Of a stretch of 64,000 nucleotides of DNA, positions 53,621 to 63,059 are shown one piece after another. The notes beneath the pieces are model-generated. The model saw nothing but the letters and a program-made list of their open reading frames with translations. It did no database searches and had not been told where the DNA came from. The stretch covers positions 310,001 to 374,000 of the forward strand of contig QOZQ01000002.1 of the NCBI GenBank assembly GCA_003576695.1, in the 5' to 3' direction. The position numbers were made by a program, and so were the translations under genes. Origin of the DNA: Taklimakanibacter lacteus. Lineage in GTDB: Bacteria; Pseudomonadota; Alphaproteobacteria; Rhizobiales; Aestuariivirgaceae. The first letter of the stretch is position 1. Each line of letters opens with the position of its first letter.

Positions 53621-54733
53621 TCAGGCGTTTTGCCATTCCGTCAGGACGGCGTCATCTGTTTCCTGCGCCGCATGCCGCTCGCGCAGCCGCGCGAAGTCGC
53701 GCTCCGGCAAGAGCCGGCTGAGCGCCCACACCGCCATGGCGCGCACCAGCGCCGATTGATCGGCGAGCCGGCTTTCGGCTTCCGCGGCAAGTTCTGCATC
53801 GCCCGAATTGCCGATCGCGATCAGCACATTGCGGATGAAGCGATCTCGTCCCGAGCGCTTCACGGGAGAAGCGGAGAACAGCTTGCGGAAGGCCTGATCG
53901 TCGAGCCGGGCCAGCTCGGCAAGCTTGGGCGCGATGAGATCGGCACGCGCCTTGAGCTTCGCCTCATGCGCGACGCTTGCGAATTTGTTCCACGGGCACA
54001 CCGCCAGGCAATCGTCGCAACCATAGATGCGGTTGCCGATGGCCGCGCGGAACTCTCGCGCGATATGCCCTTTATGCTCGATGGTGAGATAGGAGATGCA
54101 ACGCCGCGCATCGAGCTGGTGCGGCGCCGGGAAGGCCCTGGTCGGGCAGATGTCGAGGCATGCCCGGCAGGTGCCGCAATGATCGCTTTCGGGCTCGTCG
54201 CGCCTGAGATGGGCCGCGCTCAGTATGGCGCCGAGGAAGAACCATGAGCCCAGCGTGCGCGAGACGAGATTGGTGTGCTTGCCCTGCCAGCCGAGGCCCG
54301 CCGCCTCGCTGAGCGGCTTTTCCATGAGGGGTGCAGTATCGACGAAGACCTTCACTTCCTGGCCGGATTCCTTCGCCAGCCACTGCGCCAGATGCTTGAG
54401 CTTGCCCTTGATGACATCGTGATAGTCGCGCCCCAGCGCGTAGGTGGAAATGACGCCGGTGTCCTTTGCCTCGAGCCGGGCGAGGGGATCGATCTCGGGC
54501 GCATAGCTCATGGCGAGCAGGATGGCGGAGCGGGCGTCGGGCCACAGGACGCGCGGATCGGCGCGCCGCGCCGCCGTTTCCCTGAGCCATGTCATGTCGC
54601 CTTCGTGTCCCAAGGCAAGAAACTCCCGGAGCCTGTCGCCGGCCTTCGCCGCCGCGCCGGGATCGGCGATGCGCAGACCGGCGAAACCCAGCTCGCGGGC
54701 CTTGTCGCGTAGTTTTTCCTCGAGCGCGGTCAT
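53621..54733 (-). CDS. queG: Epoxyqueuosine reductase
   Basis: 370 residues. Cobalamin-binding N-part (VFVDTAPLMEKPLSEAAGLGW and GKHTNLVSRTLGSWFFLG in pieces) and two ferredoxin-like [4Fe-4S] clusters: CGTCRACLDICPTRAF and CDDCLAVCPWN. It reduces epoxyqueuosine to queuosine in tRNA, the last step of queuosine synthesis. A C-terminal HEAT-like part follows. The ATG at 54733 is used instead of an ATG nine codons upstream. Confidence 0.94.
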   Translation of the reverse strand: MTALEEKLRDKARELGFAGLRIADPGAAAKAGDRLREFLALGHEGDMTWLRETAARRADPRVLWPDARSAILLAMSYAPEIDPLARLEAKDTGVISTYALGRDYHDVIKGKLKHLAQWLAKESGQEVKVFVDTAPLMEKPLSEAAGLGWQGKHTNLVSRTLGSWFFLGAILSAAHLRRDEPESDHCGTCRACLDICPTRAFPAPHQLDARRCISYLTIEHKGHIAREFRAAIGNRIYGCDDCLAVCPWNKFASVAHEAKLKARADLIAPKLAELARLDDQAFRKLFSASPVKRSGRDRFIRNVLIAIGNSGDAELAAEAESRLADQSALVRAMAVWALSRLLPERDFARLRERHAAQETDDAVLTEWQNA

Positions 54734-54755
54734 GCGCGCATTATAACCTTTTTCC

Positions 54756-54781
54756 GTCATCCCGGCGAAAGCCGGGATGAC
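54756..54781. repeat. Palindromic repeat family A, single-arm copy
   Basis: A 26-bp hairpin in which the left arm GTCATCCCGGCGAAAGCCGG runs straight into its own mirror ATGAC, without the usual 50-bp middle. It lies between the queG and GST genes and appears to be a collapsed unit. Confidence 0.85.
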
Positions 54782-54808
54782 GAATTGAAATAAGCACCTT
54801 TCGGGATT

Positions 54809-55492
54809 CTAAAAATCGAGGTCGGTATAGGATTGCGACGCCGGCATGCCGCGCACGCTGTCGGTGAGCAGCGGACGGTAGCAGGGGCGCGATTTGAGCC
54901 GCTGGAACCATGCCTTGGCGGAAGGAAAATCCGCCCACGGAACATCGCCGATATAGTCGATCGCCGAGAGATGCGCGGCGCCGGCGAGATCGGCGAGCGA
55001 GAGATGATCGCCGGCCAGCCAGTTGCGCCCGTCGGCAAGGCGCCCGACATAATCGAGATGCGCCTTGAGCAGATCGAGGCCCTTGCGCACCCGCGTCATC
55101 TCGGGCGATCCGCCGCCGAGTTCCTTCGGCATGAAGCGGCGCACGACCTTTTCGGTGAGCACGGGCTCGGCGACCTCGGCATAGAATTTGGTGTCGAACC
55201 AGCCGACGAGGCGGCGCACTTCGGCTCGGTCCCTGGCATTGCCCTGGATGAGGGAGCCCGTGCCATTGCGCGTCTCTTCCAGATATTCGCTGAGCGCCTC
55301 GACGCCGCTGACGGCGCCGCCGTCATCTTCGACGAAGACCGGAAGCGTGCCCGCCGGATTGAGCTGGAAGAGATCGGCCGACGGCGCCCAGGGCTCCTCG
55401 TCGCGCAATTCGGCCTCGGCGCCATATTCGTTCAGGGCGAGGCGCATGCGGCGTGAATAGGGATCGAGGGTAAAATGGTGGAGACGGGGCAT
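54809..55492 (-). CDS. Glutathione S-transferase-family protein
   Basis: 227 residues. N-terminal thioredoxin-fold domain (LHHFTLDPYSRRMRLALNEYG; a Ser/Arg pair where some classes have Ser/Cys) with the cis-Pro motif LNPAGTLPVFVEDDG, then a helical C-domain with FDTKFYAEV and LSLADLAGAAHLSAID. It probably conjugates or reduces small molecules with glutathione. It stands between queG and uppP, 75 nt upstream of queG. Confidence 0.88.
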   Translation of the reverse strand: MPRLHHFTLDPYSRRMRLALNEYGAEAELRDEEPWAPSADLFQLNPAGTLPVFVEDDGGAVSGVEALSEYLEETRNGTGSLIQGNARDRAEVRRLVGWFDTKFYAEVAEPVLTEKVVRRFMPKELGGGSPEMTRVRKGLDLLKAHLDYVGRLADGRNWLAGDHLSLADLAGAAHLSAIDYIGDVPWADFPSAKAWFQRLKSRPCYRPLLTDSVRGMPASQSYTDLDF

Positions 55493-55671
55493 CTTCTACC
55501 TTTGGCTAGAGAAATCCGCCCAAAGTTTGACCACCTGTGATCTTGGACGCTTCCATCTTAAATCATCGTAATAGAGCGGCGAAAGAGCGCGCCGCCATTG
55601 CCGGGCCGTCACGGCGCATATAGAACCCGTTCGGTGCGGGCGGCAAGCAATTCCGGGGAAGAACACTCACC

Positions 55672-56496
55672 ATGCCGATTGAACAGATTCTCGTTCTCGC
55701 CCTGATCCAGGGCATCACCGAATTCCTGCCCATCTCCTCTTCCGGGCATCTGCTGCTGGTGCCGCTGATCACCGGCTGGCCGGATCAGGGGCTGATGACC
55801 GATGTCATGGTGCATATGGGCTCGTTCCTGGCGGTCGTCGCCTATTTCTGGCGCGACATCCTCAAGCTCATCGGCGGGACGCTCGACCTCCTGCGCGGTC
55901 GCATGACGCTGTGGGGCAAGCTCGCTCTGTTCATCGTCGTCGCCACCATACCGGCCGTCATACTCGGGCCGATACTCGACAAGATCGGCTTCATGGACGC
56001 GGCCCGCGGCATGCCGCAGCTCGTCGCCTGGAATGCGATCATCTTCGGCATATTGCTCTATCTCTGCGATCGCTATGGCCTGTGGGTGAAGCGCATGGAG
56101 GACATGACCCTGCCCCAGTCGCTGATCATCGGCACGGCCCAGGCGCTCGCCATCATTCCGGGCACCAGCCGCTCCGGCATCACCATGACGGCGGGGCGCG
56201 CCCTTGGCTTCGAGCGGCCGGAAGCGGCGCGCTTCTCCTTCCTTCTCGGCATCCCCGCCATTGCCGGCGCCGGCATCCTCAAGCTCGGCACGGCCGTCGC
56301 CGAAGGCCACATGATCTCGGGCGCCCAGCTCCTCACCGCCTTCTTTACCTTCATCGTGGCGTTGGTGACGATCGCCGTGCTCATGCGCCTGGTGAAGACG
56401 ACGGGCTTCCTGCCCTTCACCATCTATCGCGTGGCGCTGGGCGTCATCCTTCTGGCCATGATCTATTCCGGCTACCAGTTCGGAGCCGTGCACTGA
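55672..56496 (+). CDS. uppP: Undecaprenyl-diphosphatase
   Basis: Inner-membrane enzyme (BacA family) that recycles undecaprenyl diphosphate to the monophosphate for cell-wall synthesis; 274 residues, usual length. Catalytic motifs: EFLPISSSGHLLLVP near residue 17 and PGTSRSGITMTAGRALGF near residue 163, with eight hydrophobic segments. Divergent from the GST gene (180 nt between), and its 3' end is 4 nt from the convergent NDUFA9-like gene. Confidence 0.96.
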   Translation: MPIEQILVLALIQGITEFLPISSSGHLLLVPLITGWPDQGLMTDVMVHMGSFLAVVAYFWRDILKLIGGTLDLLRGRMTLWGKLALFIVVATIPAVILGPILDKIGFMDAARGMPQLVAWNAIIFGILLYLCDRYGLWVKRMEDMTLPQSLIIGTAQALAIIPGTSRSGITMTAGRALGFERPEAARFSFLLGIPAIAGAGILKLGTAVAEGHMISGAQLLTAFFTFIVALVTIAVLMRLVKTTGFLPFTIYRVALGVILLAMIYSGYQFGAVH

Positions 56497-56500
56497 TCCG

Positions 56501-57502
56501 TCAGCTCAGATCGGTGATCTCTTTCGGCTTCTCGCCGGTGCCGGAGAACTGGCCGGCCTTGCGGTAGCGATAGAGATAGGCGGGCACGATCGCTTCGATG
56601 CCGCGCGGCGTGATGCCGAGGCCCTGCAGCGTGCGCCGTTCATGGGTGGCCTCGGCGCTCACCACATTGTCGCTCTTCAGCAATTCGACCTGATCGCTGG
56701 TGAGCGGCGGCTTGGGCAGGAGGCCGAGGATCATGCCCTTGACCCGCGCCACCGGCCACGGCACCGGCACGAGCAGGCGCTTGCGCCCGATGGTCTGGAG
56801 CGTGAATTCGAAGATTTCGCGAAGGGTCATCACCTCGGGCCCGCCGAGCTCATAGGTGCGCCCCGAGGCGAGGCCGGCCTCGATGAGGCGGGTGGCGGCC
56901 TGGGCGATATCGCCGACAAAGACCGGCTGGAATTTCGTAGTCCCGCCGCCGATGAGCGGCAAAACCGGAGAGAAGCGGGCCATGGCGGCGAAACGGTTGA
57001 AGAGACCGTCTTCCGGTCCGAAGACGACGGACGGCCTGAGCACGATGGTGCCGGGAAAAGCCGCCTTGGCCCGCGCCTCGCCTTCCGCCTTGGATTTCGC
57101 ATAGGCACTGGCCGAGTGGGCATCGGCGCCGATCGCCGAGAGCTGGATGAACACCCGGGCCTTGGCCGCCTTGGCTGCCTTGGCGGACGCCTCGGCGCCA
57201 AAAACATGAACGCCATCAAAGCTTTGAGCGCCGGCGCTAGAGAGGATGCCGGTCAGGTTGACGACCGCATGAGCGCCGTCGCACACCGCCATCAGCGATG
57301 CGGGATAGCGCACATTGGCCTGCACCGGCATGATCTGGCCCGGCACGCCCAAGGGCTGGACATGGCCCGCGAGATCGGGCCGGCGACAGGCCACCCTGAT
57401 GCGATAGCCGCGCTTGGCCAGGCTGCGCACGATATGCCGGCCGAGGAAGCCTGAGCCGCCGATGAGGGTGATGATTGTGTCGGAAGGGGCGCTTGTCACG
57501 CT
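56501..57502 (-). CDS. NDUFA9-like atypical SDR (complex I associated family)
   Basis: 333 residues from the GTG at 57502. NAD(P)-binding GGSGFLGRHIVRSL, middle SAIGADAHSASAYAKSKAEGE, and FGPEDGLFNRFA match the complex I NDUFA9 subunit family of alphaproteobacteria. The family resembles NAD(P)H-binding extended SDRs and may stabilise complex I. A GTG at 57598 would add 32 residues without homology; the shorter start gives the usual few residues before the Rossmann motif. No ribosome site is clear for either. Downstream tRNA-Leu lies divergently. Confidence 0.82.
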   Translation of the reverse strand, partial: SVTSAPSDTIITLIGGSGFLGRHIVRSLAKRGYRIRVACRRPDLAGHVQPLGVPGQIMPVQANVRYPASLMAVCDGAHAVVNLTGILSSAGAQSFDGVHVFGAEASAKAAKAAKARVFIQLSAIGADAHSASAYAKSKAEGEARAKAAFPGTIVLRPSVVFGPEDGLFNRFAAMARFSPVLPLIGGGTTKFQPVFVGDIAQAATRLIEAGLASGRTYELGGPEVMTLREIFEFTLQTIGRKRLLVPVPWPVARVKGMILGLLPKPPLTSDQVELLKSDNVVSAEATHERRTLQGLGITPRGIEAIVPAYLYRYRKAGQFSGTGEKPKEITDLS

Positions 57503-57631
57503 GGTCTTGCCCACCAAGTTGCCGGGATTTGGCCTTTTACCGGGGGGATACCGCCTTTGCAAAGCCCAAATCACCAGGCAGAGAGCGACGGTTGACACTC
57601 ATGCACAGGGTCATTTATGAACCCCCGCAAT

Positions 57632-57716
<85 letters not shown>

Positions 57717-57797
57717 ATTTGCACTCCCCGAGCTTCGGCTCGGCGAGCCCTCGATCTGACCGAAACAACTTGAACATTGGGCGGCCGCGGTCCCCAA

Positions 57798-57843
57798 GCA
57801 TCGGACCGAAAAGTGCGAAGCGGTTTTCGGAGCGATCCGATGC
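57798..57843. repeat. Palindromic repeat family B copy
   Basis: Outer arms GCATCGGA/TCCGATGC (matched base change against other copies) and inner arms CCGAAAA/TTTTCGG, between tRNA-Leu and the RNase D gene. Confidence 0.87.
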
Positions 57844-57928
57844 GAAAGCGAAGACGGAGCCATTCGGCGATTTCGCCGGAAAGCTCACGGGCAAGCTTCA
57901 ATGGCGACACGCGGCGATCGATTGACGG

Positions 57929-58540
57929 ATGGCGATAAAGATCTACAAGGGCGATTTGCCGGCCGGGCTCGATCTCGGCGCTGAGATCGCCGTCGATACC
58001 GAGACGCTCGGGCTCAACCCGTTGCGCGACAAATTGTGCGTGGTGCAATTGTCGTCGGGCGACGGCAATGCGCATCTGGTCCAGCTCGACCGCACGACTT
58101 ATGAGGCGCCCCGCCTCAAGGCGGTGCTCGAGAACCGGGGTGTTCTCAAGATCTTCCATTTTGCCCGCTTCGATGTCGCGACCCTGAAACATTATCTTGG
58201 CGTCGAAACGGGGCCCATCTACTGCACCAAGATCGCCTCCAAGCTCACCCGCACCTATACCGACCGGCATGGGCTGAAGGATCTCGTCAAGGAACTGCTC
58301 GGCATCGAGCTCAACAAGCAGCAGCAGAGCTCCGACTGGGGCGCTCATGTGCTGAGCGATTCGCAGAAGCAATATGCCGCCCAGGACGTGCTCTACCTGC
58401 ATGAGCTGAAAGCGCGCCTCGACCAGATGCTGGAGCGCGAGGGCCGTAAGGGCATTGCCCGCTCCTGCTTCGATTTCGTGCCGGTCAGGGCGCAGCTCGA
58501 TCTGCTGGGCTGGACCGAAGACGATGTCTTCGCGCACTGA
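57929..58540 (+). CDS. Ribonuclease D-like 3'-5' exonuclease, short form
   Basis: 203 residues, DnaQ/RNase D fold. DEDDy active-site residues: Asp23 and Glu25 in VDTETLG, Asp82 in FHFARFD, Tyr149 and Asp153 in YAAQDVLYL. The HRDC domains of full RNase D are missing, as is common in the alphaproteobacterial short form. It may trim tRNA or other RNA 3' ends. It overlaps lptC by 17 nt. Confidence 0.9.
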   Translation: MAIKIYKGDLPAGLDLGAEIAVDTETLGLNPLRDKLCVVQLSSGDGNAHLVQLDRTTYEAPRLKAVLENRGVLKIFHFARFDVATLKHYLGVETGPIYCTKIASKLTRTYTDRHGLKDLVKELLGIELNKQQQSSDWGAHVLSDSQKQYAAQDVLYLHELKARLDQMLEREGRKGIARSCFDFVPVRAQLDLLGWTEDDVFAH

Positions 58541-59171
58541 CGCCATTCACCGGGTGCCGCCGCGCCGCGCCGCGCGGATCGTGGCCCGCTCACGGCTGGC
58601 GCCTTATATTTCGGGCGCCTTCGCGCTCATCGTGCTCGCTCTCATCGGCATCTTCCTCTATCAGACCGGCACTTTCACCGGCCAGCCCAAGCCGGTGCTC
58701 GATGCCGATGTGCCGGCCGATCACGTGACGGTGACGGATTCGACCATCACCGGCCTCGACAGCCAGAAGCAGCCTTACGCGATATCCGCCACGACCGCGA
58801 TCCAGGACAAGGATAAGCCGAATCTCATCAACCTGGACCATGTGTCGGGCTCGACGAACCGGACCAATGGCGAGAAGATCACCTTCCAGTCGCAGAAGGG
58901 CCTGTACAATTCCGACGGCAAGACCCTCGATCTCGACAAGGATGTGGTGATCATCTCCGCCGGCCGCTTCACGGCGCGCATGGAAAAGGCGCATGTGATC
59001 GTGGAGGAGAAGCGCCTCACCAGCGACGTGCCGGTGGCGGTCGACCTGTCGAACGGCACGATCAACGCCAACGGCGTGGAAATAAGCAATGACGGCAACA
59101 ATGTTCTGTTCTTGAATGGGGTCAAGGCCCATTTCAGGAGCGCGAAATCCAAAGGAGACAGCACCCCATGA
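58524..59171 (+). CDS. lptC: LPS export protein LptC
   Basis: 215 residues. One N-terminal membrane anchor (APYISGAFALIVLALIGIFL) is followed by a periplasmic beta-jellyroll part (LptA-type strands with GLYNSDGKTLDLDKDV). LptC links the LptBFG transporter to the LptA bridge. The ATG at 58524 lies inside the end of the RNase D gene. It overlaps lptA by 4 nt (ATGA). Confidence 0.9.
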   Translation: MSSRTDAIHRVPPRRAARIVARSRLAPYISGAFALIVLALIGIFLYQTGTFTGQPKPVLDADVPADHVTVTDSTITGLDSQKQPYAISATTAIQDKDKPNLINLDHVSGSTNRTNGEKITFQSQKGLYNSDGKTLDLDKDVVIISAGRFTARMEKAHVIVEEKRLTSDVPVAVDLSNGTINANGVEISNDGNNVLFLNGVKAHFRSAKSKGDSTP

Positions 59172-59689
59172 TGTTCCGTGCCAGCCTCGCCGTACTGACC
59201 GTGCTTGCCGGCCTGGGCTTGAGCGGAATGCCGGCGCCGGCCCAGACCGTCGATGCCACCGCCGCCAGCAAGGAGGCGAAGACGCCGCAGAATGTCGATA
59301 TCGAATCCGACACGATGGAGATTTTCGACAAGGACAAGAAGGCGATCTTCAAGGGCAAGGTGAAGGCGGTGCGCGGCAAGGTGACGCTCACCTGCGACAC
59401 GCTCGAGGTTTCCTATACCGAAACGCCTGACGCGGCCGGCGAGAAGAAGACCGAGGTCACTTTCCTCGATGCCTCCGGCAATGTGGTGATCGTCAATGGC
59501 AGCCAGACGGTCACCGGCAAGACCGCCCATATGGACGTCAAGGCGAACAAGCTGTGGGTGAAGGGCTCAGCCAAGGTGGTGCAAGGCCAGACAGTGATGA
59601 ACGGCGAGCAGCTTTTCGTCGATCTCAACAGCAACAAGAGCGAGATGACAGGCGGGCGCGTCAAGGGCAGTTTCGTCCCTGGTAAATGA
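59168..59689 (+). CDS. lptA: LPS-binding bridge protein LptA
   Basis: 173 residues. A signal peptide (FRASLAVLTVLAGLGLSGMPAPAQ) is followed by one OstA/LptA domain (DIESDTMEIFDKDKKAIFKG, LEVSYTE, SGNVVIVNGSQTVTGKTA). LptA forms the periplasmic bridge carrying LPS to the outer membrane. The ATG at 59168 overlaps the lptC stop. A 25-nt gap leads to lptB. Confidence 0.93.
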   Translation: MMFRASLAVLTVLAGLGLSGMPAPAQTVDATAASKEAKTPQNVDIESDTMEIFDKDKKAIFKGKVKAVRGKVTLTCDTLEVSYTETPDAAGEKKTEVTFLDASGNVVIVNGSQTVTGKTAHMDVKANKLWVKGSAKVVQGQTVMNGEQLFVDLNSNKSEMTGGRVKGSFVPGK

Positions 59690-59714
59690 CGGGTTTCACC
59701 CAATATTAATCTAA

Positions 59715-60572
59715 ATGGGCGGTAATCAGGTGACGCAGAACGGTGAGGCAATGACGGTCGCGCGGCCCCGCAAGTCGGACAAGGCTTCAGGTCGCGGACG
59801 GCGGACGACGGAGCAGGCTTCAGAGCCGCGCACCGTTGAGTCCGCGCCTGACGACGGTCTGGTCGCCATCGGGCTCCGCAAGAGCTTCGGGCGCCGGCCG
59901 GTGGTCAGGGGGGTCAACCTGTCCGTGAAGCGTGGCGAGGCCGTGGGGCTGCTTGGACCCAATGGCGCCGGCAAGACGACGGTGTTCTACATGATCACCG
60001 GTCTGATCGCGGCGGACCAGGGCACGATCAGCCTCGATGGGATGGATATCACCACTTTGCCCATGTATCAGCGGGCGAGACTCGGTATCGGATATCTGCC
60101 CCAGGAAAGCTCGATCTTTCGCGGTCTCACGGTTGAGGACAATATTCGTGCCGTGCTGGAGCTCATCGAGCCCAACCGCAAGCGGCGCGAAAGTGAGTTG
60201 CGTGAGTTGCTCGATGAGTTTTCCGTCTCGCATCTACGACATTCGCCAGCTGTGGCGCTATCTGGCGGCGAGCGTCGCCGCGTGGAAATCGCCCGCGCCC
60301 TCGCTTCCCGTCCGCAATTCATGCTCCTCGACGAGCCCTTCGCCGGAATTGATCCGATTGCGATCGGTGATATACGCCAGCTGGTGCGACAGCTTACCGC
60401 TCGGGGAATCGGGGTGCTTATTACGGATCACAACGTCCGTGAGACCCTCGAGCTCATCGATCGCGCGCTCATCATCCATGAGGGCGAGGTCCTGACCGAG
60501 GGCACGCCCACCGAAATCGTCAACAATGCCGATGTGCGCCGCTTCTATCTCGGCGAAGGTTTCAGCCTGTAA
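59715..60572 (+). CDS. lptB: LPS export ATP-binding protein LptB
   Basis: 285 residues. Walker A GPNGAGKTTV, signature LSGGERRRVEIARAL, Walker B FMLLDEPFAGIDP, switch His in ITDHNVRE. It drives LPS export together with LptF and LptG. The E. coli protein starts close to the ATPase core, whereas this one carries a basic, Ser/Arg-rich stretch of about 45 residues before it. An ATG at 59751 after GGTGAGG is an alternative start that still leaves about 33 extra residues. Confidence 0.93.
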   Translation: MGGNQVTQNGEAMTVARPRKSDKASGRGRRTTEQASEPRTVESAPDDGLVAIGLRKSFGRRPVVRGVNLSVKRGEAVGLLGPNGAGKTTVFYMITGLIAADQGTISLDGMDITTLPMYQRARLGIGYLPQESSIFRGLTVEDNIRAVLELIEPNRKRRESELRELLDEFSVSHLRHSPAVALSGGERRRVEIARALASRPQFMLLDEPFAGIDPIAIGDIRQLVRQLTARGIGVLITDHNVRETLELIDRALIIHEGEVLTEGTPTEIVNNADVRRFYLGEGFSL

Positions 60573-60736
60573 CTTTTTGTTGTCTACGGGAGGTCCTCCA
60601 AGAGGAAGCTATTCCGCAGGCGCGTAGCCGGGCTTTAGTGCATTTTAAAACGAGCTATGCTACGCCCACCGCCATAAGGGCCTGTTTTCCGATGACGCGG
60701 AAGGGCCCGGACAGGAAGGCAGTGAAGGTGCGCTGA

Positions 60737-62242
60737 ATGGCGCTGACTCCGAGGTTGGAACTCAGGCAGGGCCAGTCCCTGGTCATGACACCGCAACTGC
60801 AGCAGGCAATCAAGCTGCTGCAGATGTCCAACCTTGAGCTGCAGGCCTTCGTCGAAAGCGAGCTCGAGAAGAACCCGCTGCTGGAGCGCGACGAGAAGCG
60901 CGAGGTCCAGGCCGCGAGTGAGGTGTCCGAGGAGCGCGATGTCGCCAGCGCCCTGAAGGATGGGGCGAGCGCCGAAGAACGGCTCGCCACCCTCGATACC
61001 GATCTCGACAATGTCTATCAGGGCGAAAGCCGCGCCGACGCCGCCAATCGGGCCCCGGCGGGACCGGCGGATTCGGGCTGGTCGTCGCTCAAGCCGTCGC
61101 GCTCGGTGTCGCTCGATCAGGACGATCTCGATATCGGCGCGACCCTCACCCGTGAGGAAACTCTCGCCGAGCATCTGACCGAGCAGATGACGCTCGCTTT
61201 GGCCGATCCTGCCGATCGGCTGATCGGCCAGAATCTGATCGGCATGGTGAATGAGGCGGGCTACCTGACGAGCGATCCCTCCCAGGTGGCCGAGATGCTG
61301 GGCACCGGCACCGGCCATGTCGAGCGCGTGCTTGGCATTCTCCAGGGTTTCGATCCGCCGGGCGTTTTCGCCCGCGATCTCAAGGAATGTCTCGAGCTGC
61401 AGCTCAAGGAGCTTGACCGCCTCGACCCCGCAATGATGATCCTCCTCGATCATCTCGATCTCGTCGCCAAACGCGATTTCGCCGCACTCCGGACTTTGTG
61501 CAAGGTCGATGCCGACGATATCCGCGACATGATCGCCGAATTGCGCCGGCTCAATCCCAAGCCCGGCCACGTCTTCGGCTCGGAACCGGTGCAGCCGGTG
61601 GTGCCGGACGTGTCGGTGAGGCCAGCACCCGACGGCACCTGGCTGGTCGAGCTCAACAATGACACGTTGCCGCGCGTTCTCGTCAACAACCGCTATATGG
61701 CGCAGGTCTCGCGCGGCGCCGTGCGCTCGGAAGACAAGACCTATCTCTCCGAATGCCACGCCAACGCCACCTGGCTGGTGCGCAGCCTCGATCAGCGCGC
61801 CAAGACGATCCTCAAGGTGGCGCGCGAGATCGTGCGCCAGCAGGACGCCTTCCTCGTGCATGGTGTGCAGCAACTGCGCCCGCTCAATCTCAAGACCGTG
61901 GCGGAAGCGATCGAGATGCATGAATCTACGGTGAGCCGCGTCACCTCGAACAAATACATGGCGACACCGCGCGGCATCTACGAGCTCAAGTACTTCTTTA
62001 CGACCGCGATCAGCTCGGCCGAAGGTGGCGAGGCGCATTCGGCCGAATCCGTCCGCCACCGCCTGCGCGAGCTCATCGAGCGCGAGACCAGGGGCAACAT
62101 CCTCTCCGACGATACGCTGGTCGACATGCTGAAGGCGGAAGGCGTCGATATCGCCCGACGGACTGTCGCTAAATACCGGGAAACGCTTGGAATTCCGTCA
62201 TCGGTGCAACGCCGGCGCGAGAAGAATGCCTTTGGCGCGTGA
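60737..62242 (+). CDS. rpoN: RNA polymerase sigma-54 factor
   Basis: 501 residues. Region I is Gln/Leu-rich (LRQGQSLVMTPQLQQAIKLL), an acidic region II follows, then the core-binding and DNA-binding domains. The RpoN box ARRTVAKYRE spans about 473-482. Sigma-54 transcribes nitrogen- and carbon-related genes with enhancer-binding activators. It sits in the conserved block lptA-lptB-rpoN-hpf-ptsN, with 164 nt after lptB that may hold its own promoter. Confidence 0.96.
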   Translation: MALTPRLELRQGQSLVMTPQLQQAIKLLQMSNLELQAFVESELEKNPLLERDEKREVQAASEVSEERDVASALKDGASAEERLATLDTDLDNVYQGESRADAANRAPAGPADSGWSSLKPSRSVSLDQDDLDIGATLTREETLAEHLTEQMTLALADPADRLIGQNLIGMVNEAGYLTSDPSQVAEMLGTGTGHVERVLGILQGFDPPGVFARDLKECLELQLKELDRLDPAMMILLDHLDLVAKRDFAALRTLCKVDADDIRDMIAELRRLNPKPGHVFGSEPVQPVVPDVSVRPAPDGTWLVELNNDTLPRVLVNNRYMAQVSRGAVRSEDKTYLSECHANATWLVRSLDQRAKTILKVAREIVRQQDAFLVHGVQQLRPLNLKTVAEAIEMHESTVSRVTSNKYMATPRGIYELKYFFTTAISSAEGGEAHSAESVRHRLRELIERETRGNILSDDTLVDMLKAEGVDIARRTVAKYRETLGIPSSVQRRREKNAFGA

Positions 62243-62268
62243 GGCCCTTCCGGAGCTGCCGAATAAGG

Positions 62269-62297
62269 TTGACTTCGCATGAGCCCGCGACTAGTTT
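62269..62297 (+). promoter_or_regulatory. Weak candidate promoter of hpf
   Basis: TTGACT (62269-62274) and TAGTTT (62292-62297) are 17 nt apart. The -35 is good and the -10 poor (3 of 6). The leader to hpf would be about 135 nt. Confidence 0.3.
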
Positions 62298-62436
62298 CCG
62301 CGCCGTTTTGAGGGGGCTGGTCCTCTCTGTGACATAGCGGAAGCCGAAAGCCGGTATAAGGACCTTTCGGCAGTTGACGTCGGACGCCGCACCGCCCACA
62401 TTGGATGGGCCAAGTCGATAAGCACTGTCAGGTAAC

Positions 62437-63015
62437 ATGCAGGTCAAGATCACTGGCAAAAATCTGGACATTGGCGCAGCATTACGGGCGCATATCGAGA
62501 ATCGGATTTTCGATATCGCCGAGAAGTATTTCAACGGCACCGTCTCCGCCCATGTCACGCTTGAGAAACAGCGTTCGCAGTTCACCGCCGACTGCACCTT
62601 GCATCTGGCCACGGGACTGGTGCTGCAGGCGCATGGCCATGGTCCTGAAGCCATGCCGTCCTATGACAAGGCGGCGAGCCATCTCGAGAAGCAGCTCAGG
62701 CGCTACAAGCGCCGGCTCAAGGATCACAATGACAGCCGCGTCGAGCCTGTGCGCCGGCGCGCTGCCGCGGACTATGTCATTGCCAGCGCGGGAGAGCACG
62801 ATGCCGAGGAGCCGAGCGATCTCAACCCGGTCATCATCGCGGAGAGCTCCGCCGATGTGCCGGAACTTTCGGTGGGTGAGGCCGTGATGCAGCTCGATAT
62901 CTCCACCGGGCAGTTTCTGCTGTTCCGCAATGCGCGCGACGGCGGTCTCAATGTCGTCTATCGCCGTCCCGACGGCAATATCGGCTGGATCGATCCCCAT
63001 CTCGGCGCGGCCTGA
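62437..63015 (+). CDS. hpf: Ribosome hibernation-promoting factor, long form
   Basis: 192 residues, the long HPF class. The N-terminal S30AE domain (residues 1-100, MQVKITGKNLDIGAALRAHI) is joined by a loop to a C-terminal dimerisation domain (LSVGEAVMQLDISTGQFLLFRNA). It silences ribosomes as 100S dimers in stationary phase. CAGGTAAC precedes the ATG. It lies between rpoN and ptsN, the usual order in this class. Confidence 0.93.
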   Translation: MQVKITGKNLDIGAALRAHIENRIFDIAEKYFNGTVSAHVTLEKQRSQFTADCTLHLATGLVLQAHGHGPEAMPSYDKAASHLEKQLRRYKRRLKDHNDSRVEPVRRRAAADYVIASAGEHDAEEPSDLNPVIIAESSADVPELSVGEAVMQLDISTGQFLLFRNARDGGLNVVYRRPDGNIGWIDPHLGAA

Positions 63016-63059
63016 GCGGCCGCCGCTTGCCCCAGAGCGCAACAAGGAACAATGCGAAA

